Notes under the pieces: model-generated
Told to the model about the DNA's origin: nothing
What the model saw: only the letters and a program-made list of their open reading frames with translations
Databases searched by the model: none
Translations under genes and position numbers: made by a program
Origin: Streptomyces sp. A0958
Lineage (GTDB): Bacteria > Actinomycetota > Actinomycetes > Streptomycetales > Streptomycetaceae
Direction of reading: 5' to 3'
Length of the DNA stretch: 64,000 nt
Assembly (NCBI RefSeq): GCF_004795035.1
Contig: NZ_SSBK01000008.1
Coordinates: 1 to 64,000, forward strand
Shown: positions 37,379-46,831 of the stretch, piece after piece
How positions within the stretch are numbered: position 1 is the first letter of the stretch
How the letters are laid out: every line of letters begins with the position of its first letter

Positions 37379-39637
37379 CTACTCCCCGTTGTCGGCATCG
37401 GTGACGGTGCCGTCCTTGATGTACCGGGCGAGGTTGAGCTCCGGCGCGTCGAACCGCTCGCGGACCTCCTCGCCCCACAGCACGGACTGGGTGCCCTCGT
37501 GTTTGACCAGGCCCGGGTTGATGCCGAGCTTGAAGCCGCCGGGCAGCGGCTTGCCCTCCCGGTAGGGCAGGAAGTCCAGCGGCGAGGGCCCGGCCGAGGC
37601 GTAGACGACGCAGTCGGACAGGATCGCGACCGGGTACTGCCCGGTGAACGCCGCATGCTTGACGATCTTGCGGTGCAGGTTGACCCGGGTGCGGGAGATG
37701 ACCGCCGCGCGGATGTCCGGCCGCCAGGTGGGGCGGGACAGGGCGCGCCACGGCCGGCCCGGGCGCCAGCCCTCGCCGCGGGGGCGTTCGCGGAGCTTGC
37801 CCAGACCGCCCTTGACCGTGGCCTTGACCGCCGAGGCGACGATCGCGAGCTGCGGGTCGCGGTCCTTGTAACGGTCCATCGCCGCGAGGAAGTCGGCCGG
37901 GGCCAGGTCGGTGTCGACGCCGAGGTCGACCATGGTGGCGAGGTAGGCGTCGCGCAGCCGGCCGTACCAGCCGTCCAGGTAGCGGCCGTTCTCGTAGCGG
38001 ACGTACGCCTCCAGCGGGCGTACGTCGTAGCCGAGCTCGACCGCGTAGGCGACGGTGGGTGTCGCGTACCAGGCCGGGCCGGCCGGGGTCTCGCCCTTCG
38101 GCGTGAACGGGGAAGGCAGCAGGCTGCCGTCGAGCTCCACCCACTCCTTGCCGGCCTTCACGCGGGACAGGTCGACGTGGGACAGGTCCACCAGCCAGGA
38201 GCCGGGCAGTTTCGGGTCGAACGCCGGGGCCTTGACGTGCGTGGGCGCGCCGAGGCCGACGTTCAGTCCGTTGGCGCCGGCGGCGAAGGCCATGTTGACG
38301 TCGATGCCGACCAGGTGGTGCAGGGTGCACTCGGCATCCGTCATCGGCCGGGCCCAGTCGTACGCCTCCTCGAACAGCTTCTCCGCCGGGCCGCGGACGT
38401 GGAAGCGGGGCAGGTCGGCGAGGACCGGGTGGCCGTCGGGGGCCTCGCACGGTGCCGGGTCGACCGGGTCCTTGCCGAGGCTGCTGGGGTTGTGCTCGGA
38501 GTGGCGCTTGCCGTCGGCGTCCGGCTCGGAGGCCCGGGTCGGCGGGTGCAGCGCGGTCATCAGCTCCAGGCCGGTCACGGCCGTGGAGCCGCGCGGCGTC
38601 ATCACCCGCGTCGCGTACAGGCCCAGGACGCGGGCGAGTTCGGCCGGGGGGAGCTGCCCGGCCTGGCCCCAGTGCCGGGTGTCCAGCGCCTGCCAGGACG
38701 GGATGCACAGCTGTACGCAGGTCCGGGCGGAACCGGTCGCGGGCCGGTAGATCCGCGCCCAGGGCCCGAGACCGCGCTTGGTGAGCTTCCACTCCGCACG
38801 GGCCAGCTGCTTGACGACCTTGTGGTCCTCCGGCAGGCGCCCGGCGAGGCGCTCCTGCTCGTTGAGGCTGGCCGGGAGGCCGTAGCGTTCGCATGCGGCC
38901 TCGGTGAGCACGAGCAGCGGGTCGGCGTCCTTGCCCGGCCCGGACAGCTTCGGCTGACCGAGCTTTGCCTCGCCGAGCGTCCAGTCCACCAGGGCGGGGA
39001 GGGTCTTGGCGGGCACGTCCAGGACCAGGCCGCCGGTGCAGTACGCCACCCCCGCGCCTTCGGGGTCGACGTCGATCACCGCGAGCGGCCCGTTCTCGAA
39101 CCGCAGGTCGGTGCCGCTCACCGGGGTCGCAGCCGGGGCGGCCGTCTTCGCGCCGGGGCGGCGCGGCGTTGCCGACGTCGGCCTGGTGGTGCGCGCCGAA
39201 CGCGGCGCGGCCGTCGGAGCGGCGGTGACGGGGGTGACGGGGGCGGCACTGGGCTGGGTGTTTACGGGCGTGGTCGTCTCCGCCGCGTCGGGCTTGGGGC
39301 CTGTGGGTGCTTCCGCCGGGGCGGAGGCGCCGACGGACGTGGTGGGCACTGCGGCGTCCTCGGCAGGAGCGGGCGGGGCAGCGGGAGCGGGCGGGGCTGC
39401 GGGGTAGAGCTCCGTGAGCTTGTCCAAGAGCCGGGCGTAGGCGTCGCGCTCCGGCGGGCGGGGCTCGGTCTTCCCGGACTCCCAACCGGAAACTGTGGCC
39501 CGGCGCACCTTCAGCGCGGTGGCCACTTCGTCGATCGTCAGGCCGTGCGCCGCACGCAGCCGCTTGCGCTCCGTCGGCGGCGGCAGCGCGGCGCGGGACG
39601 CGAGCAGGGCGTCGACCGCGTCGAACAACTCGGACAT
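37379..39637 (-). CDS. tap: telomere-associated protein Tap
   Basis: A 752-residue protein that recruits Tpg to the telomere. It starts with a helix-turn-helix (LRAAHGLTIDEVATALKVRR, ATVSGWESGKTEPRPPERDA), followed by a Pro/Ala/Thr-rich linker (about 80-180) and a large domain resembling DNA polymerase-type folds in known Tap proteins (LVGIDVNMAFAAGANGLNVG, LPGSWLVDLSHVDLSRV, LGVDTDLAPADFLAAMDRYK). AGGAGG stands before the ATG at 39637. CGTACG-type repeats just upstream may be its own operator. Very long frames on the opposite strand are shadows of this gene. Confidence 0.95.
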   Translation of the reverse strand: MSELFDAVDALLASRAALPPPTERKRLRAAHGLTIDEVATALKVRRATVSGWESGKTEPRPPERDAYARLLDKLTELYPAAPPAPAAPPAPAEDAAVPTTSVGASAPAEAPTGPKPDAAETTTPVNTQPSAAPVTPVTAAPTAAPRSARTTRPTSATPRRPGAKTAAPAATPVSGTDLRFENGPLAVIDVDPEGAGVAYCTGGLVLDVPAKTLPALVDWTLGEAKLGQPKLSGPGKDADPLLVLTEAACERYGLPASLNEQERLAGRLPEDHKVVKQLARAEWKLTKRGLGPWARIYRPATGSARTCVQLCIPSWQALDTRHWGQAGQLPPAELARVLGLYATRVMTPRGSTAVTGLELMTALHPPTRASEPDADGKRHSEHNPSSLGKDPVDPAPCEAPDGHPVLADLPRFHVRGPAEKLFEEAYDWARPMTDAECTLHHLVGIDVNMAFAAGANGLNVGLGAPTHVKAPAFDPKLPGSWLVDLSHVDLSRVKAGKEWVELDGSLLPSPFTPKGETPAGPAWYATPTVAYAVELGYDVRPLEAYVRYENGRYLDGWYGRLRDAYLATMVDLGVDTDLAPADFLAAMDRYKDRDPQLAIVASAVKATVKGGLGKLRERPRGEGWRPGRPWRALSRPTWRPDIRAAVISRTRVNLHRKIVKHAAFTGQYPVAILSDCVVYASAGPSPLDFLPYREGKPLPGGFKLGINPGLVKHEGTQSVLWGEEVRERFDAPELNLARYIKDGTVTDADNGE

Positions 39638-39664
39638 GGAACACCTCCTGACCACACCTTACCC

Positions 39665-39712
39665 CCGCGAAACGCACAAGGTGCGTACGTTTCGCGTACG
39701 AAGTACGTACAC
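39665..39712. promoter_or_regulatory. CGTACG-rich promoter/operator region of tap
   Basis: Contains GCGAAACGC, TGCGTACGTTTCGCG, and GTACGAAGTACGTAC, i.e. overlapping GTACG and TTCG/CGAA inverted units, immediately before the tap ribosome-binding site. Because Tap carries an XRE-type helix-turn-helix, self-regulation is plausible. Confidence 0.45.
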
Positions 39713-39794
39713 ATGGGCCATTTTTCCGCTCCTGAATAACTCATAATCGAAGTTGAAACTAGACTCCTGTGTCGCTTACTATCGAGGGGTGAAC

Positions 39795-39817
39795 GCGGTC
39801 GGATCTCTCCCGACCGC
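39795..39817 (+). promoter_or_regulatory. leader hairpin before the RAMA gene
   Basis: GCGGTCGG (39795-39802) and its complement (39810-39817) form an 8-bp hairpin in the leader, directly before the AGGGGAGG ribosome-binding site of the gene at 39833. Confidence 0.45.
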
Positions 39818-39832
39818 CTTAGGGGAGGTTTC

Positions 39833-40252
39833 ATGCCGACGCTCAGCATCAATTTCGACCCGGCCGTCATCGCGCACCTGGTGAACGCCAACGGCGACGA
39901 CACCGTGCACGTCACCCTCACTCTGGGCACCGAGGGGCAGTCGTCAACGCCGAGGCCGGTCGTTCCGCACGGCCCGCTGGCCGACCTCATGAAGGCAGGC
40001 CTGCTGAAGGCGGGCACGGAGCTGACGTTCCACCAGCGCCGTGCCAACCGATCGGGGCACGCCGTGGTGACGGCCGACGGGCAGCTGGTCGTCGACGGCC
40101 ACGCCCTCCCCTACCCGTCACCGTCCAAAGCCGCCGAAGCCGTGACCGGGAACGTGATCAACGGGTGGACGTTGTGGCACGTGGCGAACGTAGAGGGCGG
40201 TCCCACGCTTGATGCTCTGCGCCGCAAGCTGGAGGCGGGAAACCCGGAGTAG
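39833..40252 (+). CDS. RAMA-domain protein
   Basis: A 139-residue protein. After a short beta-rich N-terminus ([20 protein letters not shown]) the region from about residue 50 has the RAMA pattern: [64 protein letters not shown] domains accompany DNA methyltransferases and other DNA-modification or restriction proteins and may read modified DNA. Here no such gene is adjacent; the gene is divergent from tap, so a link to telomere maintenance is possible but unproven. AGGGGAGG precedes the ATG. Confidence 0.75.
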   Translation: MPTLSINFDPAVIAHLVNANGDDTVHVTLTLGTEGQSSTPRPVVPHGPLADLMKAGLLKAGTELTFHQRRANRSGHAVVTADGQLVVDGHALPYPSPSKAAEAVTGNVINGWTLWHVANVEGGPTLDALRRKLEAGNPE

Positions 40253-40369
40253 CCCATCACTCGCGTCCAGTTCTGCCTGGCAGGGGGCAGTGGACGGCTG
40301 TCCCCTGTTCGCGCGTACGAAATCCCCGCAGCTCGCGGCCGGGAGTGCGGCGCCGGACCGTCCACATGT

Positions 40370-41205
40370 CCGAACCGCGCACGCCGGCCGGTTCCTGCTC
40401 GACCACATCGGTGTCGGGTTCCTCGACCCGCGACCGCACGAGCTTCGCCACGTCGGCGGCCGTCGGGTGGTCGAAGATCAGTGTCAACGGCCAACCCAGA
40501 CCAGCGAGTCGAGCGAGACGGTTGCGGAACTCGACGGCGCCGAGGGAGTCGAATCCGAGCTCGGTGAACAGCTCGTGCGGGTCGATCGCCTCGCCGGACC
40601 GGTGACCGAGGACCGCCTCCGCGACGTTGCGCGCCTCCCGCAGGATCACGCCGTCGCGGTCCGCGTCGGGCAGTGCGGCCCATTGCTGCGCCAGGCTCAC
40701 CTCCGTACTCGCGGCGGCCGGGGGAACCCGCATCATGCCGCGCAGCGTCGCGGGCAGAGTGCCGACGCGCGCCAGGTCGGTGAGCGCCGCCGTGTCCAGC
40801 AGGCAGCGACTTCCGGTCCGGGGCCACGACCGCGGGCGCGCTCCTCGAGGTGCGCGCGGTGCGGCGCCAACGTCGCTGCGACGTCGGCCGGATCGAGCTC
40901 GGGGCGTTCGCGCAGCATGTCGTGCAGGCGGCGCGCCTGGGCCCGCAGCGCGGCAGGCGTCCGCGCGGACAGCAGCAGCGGCATGGCCGCGCCGGGCTCG
41001 GCGCGCCGGCCGGCCGCGGTGAGGCTGCGGGCGCCTCTTCGAGGATCACGTGCGCGTTGGTCCCGCTGATCACGAACGACGACACTCCCGTCCGGCGCGG
41101 CCGGTTCCCGGCCGGCCATGGCTCGGCGTCGGTCAGGGTCCGTACCGCGCCCGCCGCCCCCTCCACGTGCGGCGACGGTGCGTCGACGTGCAAGGTGAAG
41201 TTCGC
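40370..41205 (-). pseudogene. modular polyketide synthase relic (KS end and ACP)
   Basis: From right to left: the C-terminal end of a ketosynthase ([24 protein letters not shown]), a KS-AT linker ([20 protein letters not shown]), and then, in another frame, a complete acyl-carrier-protein core with its phosphopantetheine site ([20 protein letters not shown]) and [17 protein letters not shown]. The acyltransferase and reductive domains that should lie between are gone and the frame is broken, so this is the remainder of one module after an internal deletion. Confidence 0.8.
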
Positions 41206-41229
41206 CGAGGAGCCGACGAGGCCCGGGTT

Positions 41230-41474
41230 GAGAGGTTCTTCTACCTCGATGACGTCGACCGTGCGCTGATCGGCAAGCGGCGGTTGTTCCGTACGTTCCT
41301 GCACGGCAGGGCGTGGACGAACGCCGAGGGGCCGGTGGCGCTGTTCAACCAGTCGGTGCACTGGCTGCGCCGAAACCGGGTGCTGTCGCCCGGGGTGGGC
41401 GTGCTGGCCCGGCACCCGTACGCCTCGGCCTGCTCGGCAGTCAGAAATTCCACCGGCACGGCCGGACCGTGACC
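41230..41474. mobile_element. rearranged Tn3-family TnpA relic
   Basis: On the plus strand [16 protein letters not shown] is joined directly to [20 protein letters not shown] and [17 protein letters not shown]; in Tn3-type TnpA proteins these parts are separated by about 60 residues, so an internal deletion has occurred. On the minus strand, from 41470 to about 41405, [14 protein letters not shown] is the extreme N-terminus of the same kind of protein. The two pieces face each other, so the relic also contains an inversion. Confidence 0.6.
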
Positions 41475-41617
41475 CCGCGACGACCAGCTCAGCCGAGCTT
41501 CGCCGCACAGGTCGGCGGCAAGTCCCGCAAGCCGCAGAAGCAGGGCTGATCCTTTCGGTCTTCCCTTTGAGGGCATCCGCCGTGGCCGAGATCGCGGTGG
41601 ATGCCTGGACGCGTTCT

Positions 41618-42055
41618 TCAGGGCGTGGGTGCCGTGAGATACCGCTGGACCGTGGGTCCGAGCCAGTCCACGATCTCCTCGCGGCCGAGCGCCATGCTCG
41701 CCGGGAACCGCAGCACGTAGCGCGTCAGCGCGAGCCCCAGCACGGTCGAGACGCACAGTGCAGCCCGCGCCTGAGCCTGCTCCGGCTCGTGGCCCAGTCG
41801 GCGGGCCAGCGGGATCATCTGCTCGCGCAGCACGCTCTGCATGCGATCGGCGGCGGCCGGGTCGGTGGCACCGACCCGCATCAGCGCGGTGAGTTCCCCG
41901 TTCTCCTCCCACCGGGTGAGGAAGTGGCGCACCAGCGTACGGCCGATCTCCTCGCGCGGTTCGAGGGGCAGGCCCGGCAACCCGGGATCGACCGCGACGG
42001 CCGCCGCGAACAGGCCCGATTGCAGTCGCTGGAGGCCTTGGTGCCACCAGCGATG
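41618..42055 (-). pseudogene. TetR-family regulator, C-terminal part only
   Basis: Reads LQSGLFAAAVAVDPGLPGLP, EEIGRTLVRHFLTRWEENGE and [19 protein letters not shown], ending [20 protein letters not shown], the ligand-binding half of a TetR-type repressor. The DNA-binding helix-turn-helix is missing; the frame beyond 42055 is unrelated. It cannot act as a repressor. Confidence 0.75.
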
Positions 42056-42181
42056 CCCTTGAGTGCCCGTCAGATCCCCTCGTGCCACGGATAGCGAGCG
42101 TCGTGAGCTTCGCCGGACCCGGTACGACGGTGGCCGGCCTCGGTGCCGCGGGGCAACCGACAGCGAGAGGAAGTACCGAAA

Positions 42182-42532
42182 ATGGCCAAGCAGCAGAGTC
42201 TCGACCCGAGTACGCCGATGTTCGCGCAGTTCAAGGAGAAGACCGGACCCGTCGTCCTGGCCAACACCTTCGTCGTCCCGAAGGAGAGGGCTGAAGCGTT
42301 CCTGGCCCTCTTCCGGAGGCAGGCGGAGTTCATGAAGGCTCAGCCGGGATTCGTCTCCTTGGAGATGCACAAGGGAACGGCGGACAGCCGGCTTCTGATG
42401 AACGTCGCGGTCTGGGAGTCGACCGAGGCGCTCGCCACGGCTTTCGGCAGCCCGGAGTTCCAGCGCATGGCGGCCGAGTTCAGCGACGACATCGTGTCGT
42501 ACCCGCACATATTCGAGCAGATCAACGTATGA
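42182..42532 (+). CDS. antibiotic biosynthesis monooxygenase (ABM) family protein
   Basis: A 116-residue ferredoxin-like-fold protein: VVLANTFVVPKERAEAFLAL, FMKAQPGFVSLEMHKGTADS, and LMNVAVWESTEALATAFGSP are the usual ABM phrases. Members are cofactor-free oxygenases or haem-handling proteins that act as dimers. AGAGGAAG lies eight bases before the ATG at 42182. No biosynthetic partner is intact nearby; the polyketide synthase relic on the left may be from the same lost cluster. Confidence 0.8.
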   Translation: MAKQQSLDPSTPMFAQFKEKTGPVVLANTFVVPKERAEAFLALFRRQAEFMKAQPGFVSLEMHKGTADSRLLMNVAVWESTEALATAFGSPEFQRMAAEFSDDIVSYPHIFEQINV

Positions 42533-42794
42533 CACGGCGGTTGCAGCCAGAGAGGGCAGGCGGAGAAGCCCTGCCCCTCCCCCGGCGCACTGGTGGTGGC
42601 GGGATCGCGACAAAACCGGCATCGGCGAAGACGAACCGGCAGGCCCGTGCGGCTGGAGACCGAGTGAGGCGATCTTGCCCCCACCCGCGCCGGTCCGCGT
42701 CATCTGGCACGTCATCGACCGCCCCCGCTGTGCCCGCCGCATCCGCCGCTGAACCCCTGCCCCATCCCAGGCTGAACGTCAAAGGAGAAGAGCC

Positions 42795-43223
42795 ATGTCG
42801 CTGAAGAACGTCAACACCGCCCTGGCCACCGTCTGCGCCCTGTTCGTCCTCTACCTCGGGTTGTCCTTCGTCCTCGCCCCGGAGGCGTCCACTCAAGGCG
42901 TTGGCCTGCCGACCTGGCCCGCCGGCAACGGCGACGGCTTCCTGATCATGAAGGGCACCCGCGAATTCTCGATGGGCCTGGTCATCGGCATCCTCCTGCT
43001 GACGGGCCACCGCCGCGCCCTGGGCTGGGTCCTGCTGATGGAGGCCGTCGCCCCGTTCGGCGACATGATCAACGTCTTGGCCCATCACGGACCCCTCGCC
43101 GCCGCGTTCGGCATCCACGGCCTGACCTCGGCGCTGATCGCGATCACCGGCCTGCTGACCCTCCGGGAGACCAGTAAGGCTCACAAGGCCACCGCCCCGG
43201 CGCCCGCCGCGCAGCCCGCCTGA
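42795..43223 (+). CDS. DUF4267 membrane protein
   Basis: A 142-residue protein with four hydrophobic segments (about residues 7-28, 55-74, 79-98 and 104-123) and the DUF4267 phrases LVIGILLLTGHRRALGWVLL and AFGDMINVL-like PFGDMINVLAHHG. Function is unknown. AGGAGAAG precedes the ATG at 42795. A strong terminator follows. Confidence 0.8.
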   Translation: MSLKNVNTALATVCALFVLYLGLSFVLAPEASTQGVGLPTWPAGNGDGFLIMKGTREFSMGLVIGILLLTGHRRALGWVLLMEAVAPFGDMINVLAHHGPLAAAFGIHGLTSALIAITGLLTLRETSKAHKATAPAPAAQPA

Positions 43224-43238
43224 CAGCCGCATGCCCCC

Positions 43239-43274
43239 AAGGGGTGGCCCGGCCACATGGCCGGGCCACCCCTT
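43239..43274 (+). terminator. 17-bp terminator hairpin
   Basis: A perfect 17-bp stem (43239-43255/43258-43274) with a 2-base loop, 15 bases past the DUF4267 stop. Confidence 0.85.
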
Positions 43275-45290
43275 ATCCGTCAGCGACCGCCGAGAAGGAT
43301 CAGACAAACGATCTTCTTACAGCCTGCGGCGGCATGGCGGCTGAGGCGGTCCGCTGCGCCGCAGCGGCTGGCCACGGCCGCCTGAACTGGCTGGTATTGG
43401 GCATGGGTGCCGCGCTGTCACCACCATGCCGCTCATCACGCGCGCGACCACGGAAACGAGACCCGAGCCGGTTGAGTCGGACCGGCATCCCGCGTCCCCG
43501 CCGAGTACGCGTCCGGCGCGAGCCCCTTCGCCTCGTTCCGCCGGCCTGAGGTCTTCCCCGATCTCAGGCTCACCAAGGCGCGGCGCCCTGTGCTCGGCCC
43601 CCGTACGCGGAGCCGACCCACCACCAGTCCTTCCGACAGGTCCAATAGTTGAATAAGTAATAACTTCTCTCAGAGCCACTGAGAGCGCGGAGCAGAAATC
43701 GGGAAGGGCGGCCGATTCGCCGTTCCTCGCAGGTAAGGGCGTCTACGAGGCGATACGCCTCTTCGAGCCTGAACGCCGGACCACTCCCCCGACACGGGTC
43801 GCGTCCGGCCCGTACTTCACTGTCCTGTCTGCCCGTCATCTCCATATGCTTCCGCCCACTGCGAGTGACCCGGTGGCCGGTGCAACGCTGGGTGCACGCC
43901 CTGGCCGGAGGCGAGTCCGCCCGATGAATGCGGGACACCTGTCGGACCGGACCGAGCCCTGGGGAGGGTTGGCGCAAGACGGGGCGCAGCTGACTGCCTC
44001 GTGTGCTGAGTCGACGCCGACCCGAGGTTCCGGGCGAGAGGAACGCAGCCTCGCCTGCCGGTGGCCGACAAGCCCGAGGGGCCGCTTGTGGCTGCGTTGG
44101 GGATGTGGGCGTGCCGCTGCAACGGCTGCCTTCCGCGCATCGGCGCTGCGTCACGTGCCGCAGGCCCAGCAGCACGTCTCCGGGGCCGTTCAGACAAGCC
44201 GACGCGGCCTCGGGGCGGTGCGGGATGGCCATGGCCGGCGGAGTGCCGCTGCGTGGTACTCCGGAGGGTATGCGCTCGGAGACGCAGCGGCACGCGAAGG
44301 GGCCATCGCGTCGGGTGACCCTACCGCCGTGCCTCTCGAGGCCTCCGTGATCCAAATCGCCGAGGCCCGCGCATCTGACCTGCCGAATCCGGCACAGGAC
44401 GGGCGCCTCCGCAGGCTGTTGTCCGCCCGCGTAAAAGGCGCCATGCGGGCGGCTTCTGGGGCTCCTCGCGACGGACGATTACCGGCGGCCGTGCCCTGTC
44501 CGCGTGAGGGCACTGTGCGGCATCCAGACACCGCCCGAGACCACAAGGGCGGCGGCATGGCTCGCCGAGTAGGCGCTGCTGAAGAAGACGCTGCTCCGCC
44601 AGTCGGGAACGATGCCCGGCATACAGGGCGTGCACGATTCTTCTTGCCGGGAACGAGTCCGAACGTGGCCCAGTGCGCTCCGCTTCCGATGCCGTCAGCG
44701 GGGCCGTCGATTCCAGTGGAGGGTCCGAATCCTGTCGCTACTCCTCCACCGGGACATCCGGATGGTGCGAGGTGCGAACCGACTGATGAACCCTGACAAC
44801 CACCCGAGTTCGTCTTCACGGAGACGGTATCTGGCCCGGTGACCAAGGCAGGGCGGGTAGACGTTTCACCGCACCCTCTCATCCGGTCATGCCACCGTGT
44901 ACACAGCTCCTTCGGCCACGCTGCAACTCGGCGACTCAGATGCTCTGCAAGCATCGACCGCCACGTTGGGTGCCCACTTCCGACCCGACACCACGCCGAC
45001 ACGGCCAACCCCCCCATGGCGCCCTAATCCGGTAGCCCCGATGGCTGGACACCTCTCTGTCGACTCGCGGTCAGCCACCTTCCGGCCTTTCCGATGGGGC
45101 GGTCGGAGCAGCAGAGGAACCAACACCTCCCCCGCAGAGTCGTCAAATCTGAAGCACGAGGAGCGTGACATCCGGCCCCCCGAACCCGGCAGCCTTGCCA
45201 GCATGCGACAAGCCGTTCAAGCCTCAGGAGGCTGGATCAGCAAGCCCATCGCACCTATACGCGCTACGCATTCATCGGAGCTCAAAAACG
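43275..45290. other. 2 kb without recognisable genes
   Basis: Open frames exist on both strands but all are Arg/Pro/Gly-rich and lack ribosome-binding sites or familiar motifs. One minus-strand piece (FLLRALSGSERSYYLFNYWT, near 43650-43720) has more natural composition but no support. Nothing else was found here. Confidence 0.5.
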
Positions 45291-45362
45291 CCTCTGACCT
45301 GGGAAAACAAACATCACTGCAAACATGTGTGCAAGCTTGCGAGCAAGCGTGGAGCAAGGCGT
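45291..45362 (+). repeat. origin-like element with GCAAGC repeats
   Basis: ACGCCTCTGACCTGGGAAAA matches the motif that stands between iterons in both full origins. It is followed by TGCAAAC, TGTGCAAGCTTGC, GAGCAAGC and GAGCAAGG, i.e. four to five related GCAAGC-type units in place of GGGAC or GCGAC. No replication gene lies beside it; parA2 starts 1.5 kb to the right. Confidence 0.4.
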
Positions 45363-45479
45363 CGTAGCGCGCTTTGCTCATGGTTTGATGCATGGCTTAA
45401 CTGCATGCCCTGAGACGGGCAAGAGCACAGGTGGGTTTCTCAGTAACTTCCATCGCCTTCTCTGCTGCTTGAGCTGCTG

Positions 45480-46830
45480 TAGGTGTACGCACTGACATAG
45501 CTGTCTAGGTGGCGGTCAAGTTGCAGGCCTGCGGGGCGGCGGGGTCGCTGGTGAGCACTTCCGTCGGGTGTGCTGCCTGCATGCGAGCGCGGTCACCGAT
45601 GAAGTCCTCTACTCGGTTGCCGCTGCGATTGTTCGTACGGTTCCGTATCAAGCTCCCCGCCAGCCCACCTGCCTGTCGGCGCGCTTGATCGGGCATCGCC
45701 CCAGACGTCGACGTTGTGACGAGCTGCGCAATCAACAGGGAGACGCGCTTCCCAGCCCACCGGTTGGCCAGTGCGGCAGTGGGCGTGAAGGGGGACCTAA
45801 CAGCCAGCAGGCGTGCTGGCAGGAGGGTGCGTCTGCGTGGAGGAAGACGCGTGAGTTCCCCCGTGGGAATCAAGGTGCGCCTACAGGTCAGCATCGAAGC
45901 CCGTACACAAGTGGGCTCACGGGGAGGCGTGTGGGTCTGACTCGAGGTCTGATGAACAACCCGGCGGCACGTACGCTGCTGCACCGGCGCGCGAAGCAGG
46001 ACGGCTATGGGCTGCCGGGCACGCATGCGGATCGGCACCACCGTCAGATGACCGGCCGGGCGAGCTGTACGAATACTGGTAGGTGTGTGCGCAAGGGGCT
46101 GGACGGGAAGGGAAGTTTGCCCGTCCATCGGTTGATCGGTCGGCAGCCAGGCATGCCCGCCGGCCTGGCTGCACGCGCCCAGGCATGTCAGTGCGCAGGT
46201 CGGGCGGCCCACAGGTCAGCGGGATCACGTGCGGGTCTGGGTGCCGGCGGGGGAGTGGGCCTGTCCGCCTGCTCGTGAGGCTGTCCGGCTGCCTGCCGCA
46301 CGAGTAGCAAGCGGCGCTACTCATGGACTCACTGATGGAACGGCAGGCCAAGGCGTGGGTGCGGCTGTGCGGGTACCCGCTTGATACCCGGTTGGAAGCA
46401 ATGCGTGTTGCCATGTCCGGGTGAAGATCGTCCTGGTAACGTGTGCAGCGCTTTGCGTGGCGACTTTGCCGGAGGTGAAACCAACTGTGAGAGCGTCCGC
46501 TGTGCTAACGGTCGGAATCACTGCCGGGAAACCAGCGTCTGCATGCGCCCGTTTCCCTGTTGGTCCTCAGGCGGGACCGAACGCGGGGCTGCAAGCGTGA
46601 GCACCAACCGAAATCCCTTCGTCGACCTGCCGAAACGGCAGCGAGGAGGGGTCTGCCGGGCCTCGGAGAGGGCGTTCTTGGGGTACTCGGCACCAGGGTC
46701 GGCCGTGTCGGAGCGGAGAATCGTTCTGAGAGAACTTTCGGCCCGTCAAGCCGTCTCAAAACGGGTATAACCTCACCTGCTCTCCACCGTCTCCCACCCG
46801 TCTTCGGGCCTGAACCAGACTGAGAGGATT
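45480..46830. other. gene-poor stretch of unusual composition before parA2
   Basis: The region is richer in CAGGT/CAGGC, TGCGGGTC and GGCACG-type words than its surroundings, and both strands keep open frames with unusual Thr/Arg/Pro/Leu-rich products. I see no ribosome-binding site or known motif and regard it as non-coding. The last 0.4 kb must contain the parA2 promoter and perhaps its centromere. Confidence 0.35.
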
Positions 46831-46831
46831 C

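Noticed and set aside
36749..39739. Very long open frames (over 950 codons) on both strands across tap-tpg
   Set aside because: The plus-strand frame of 996 codons and a second minus frame are shadows of tap and tpg caused by high GC in the third codon position; they have no known motifs and Arg/Pro/Gly/Val-biased composition.
43846..44796. 316-codon plus-strand frame
   Set aside because: No ribosome-binding site, no recognisable motif and Arg/Gly/Ala-rich composition; judged non-coding.
45505..46212. 235-codon minus-strand frame in the gap before parA2
   Set aside because: Low-complexity Thr/Arg/Pro/Leu product with an open frame on the other strand too; no supporting signals. Reported only as a composition anomaly.
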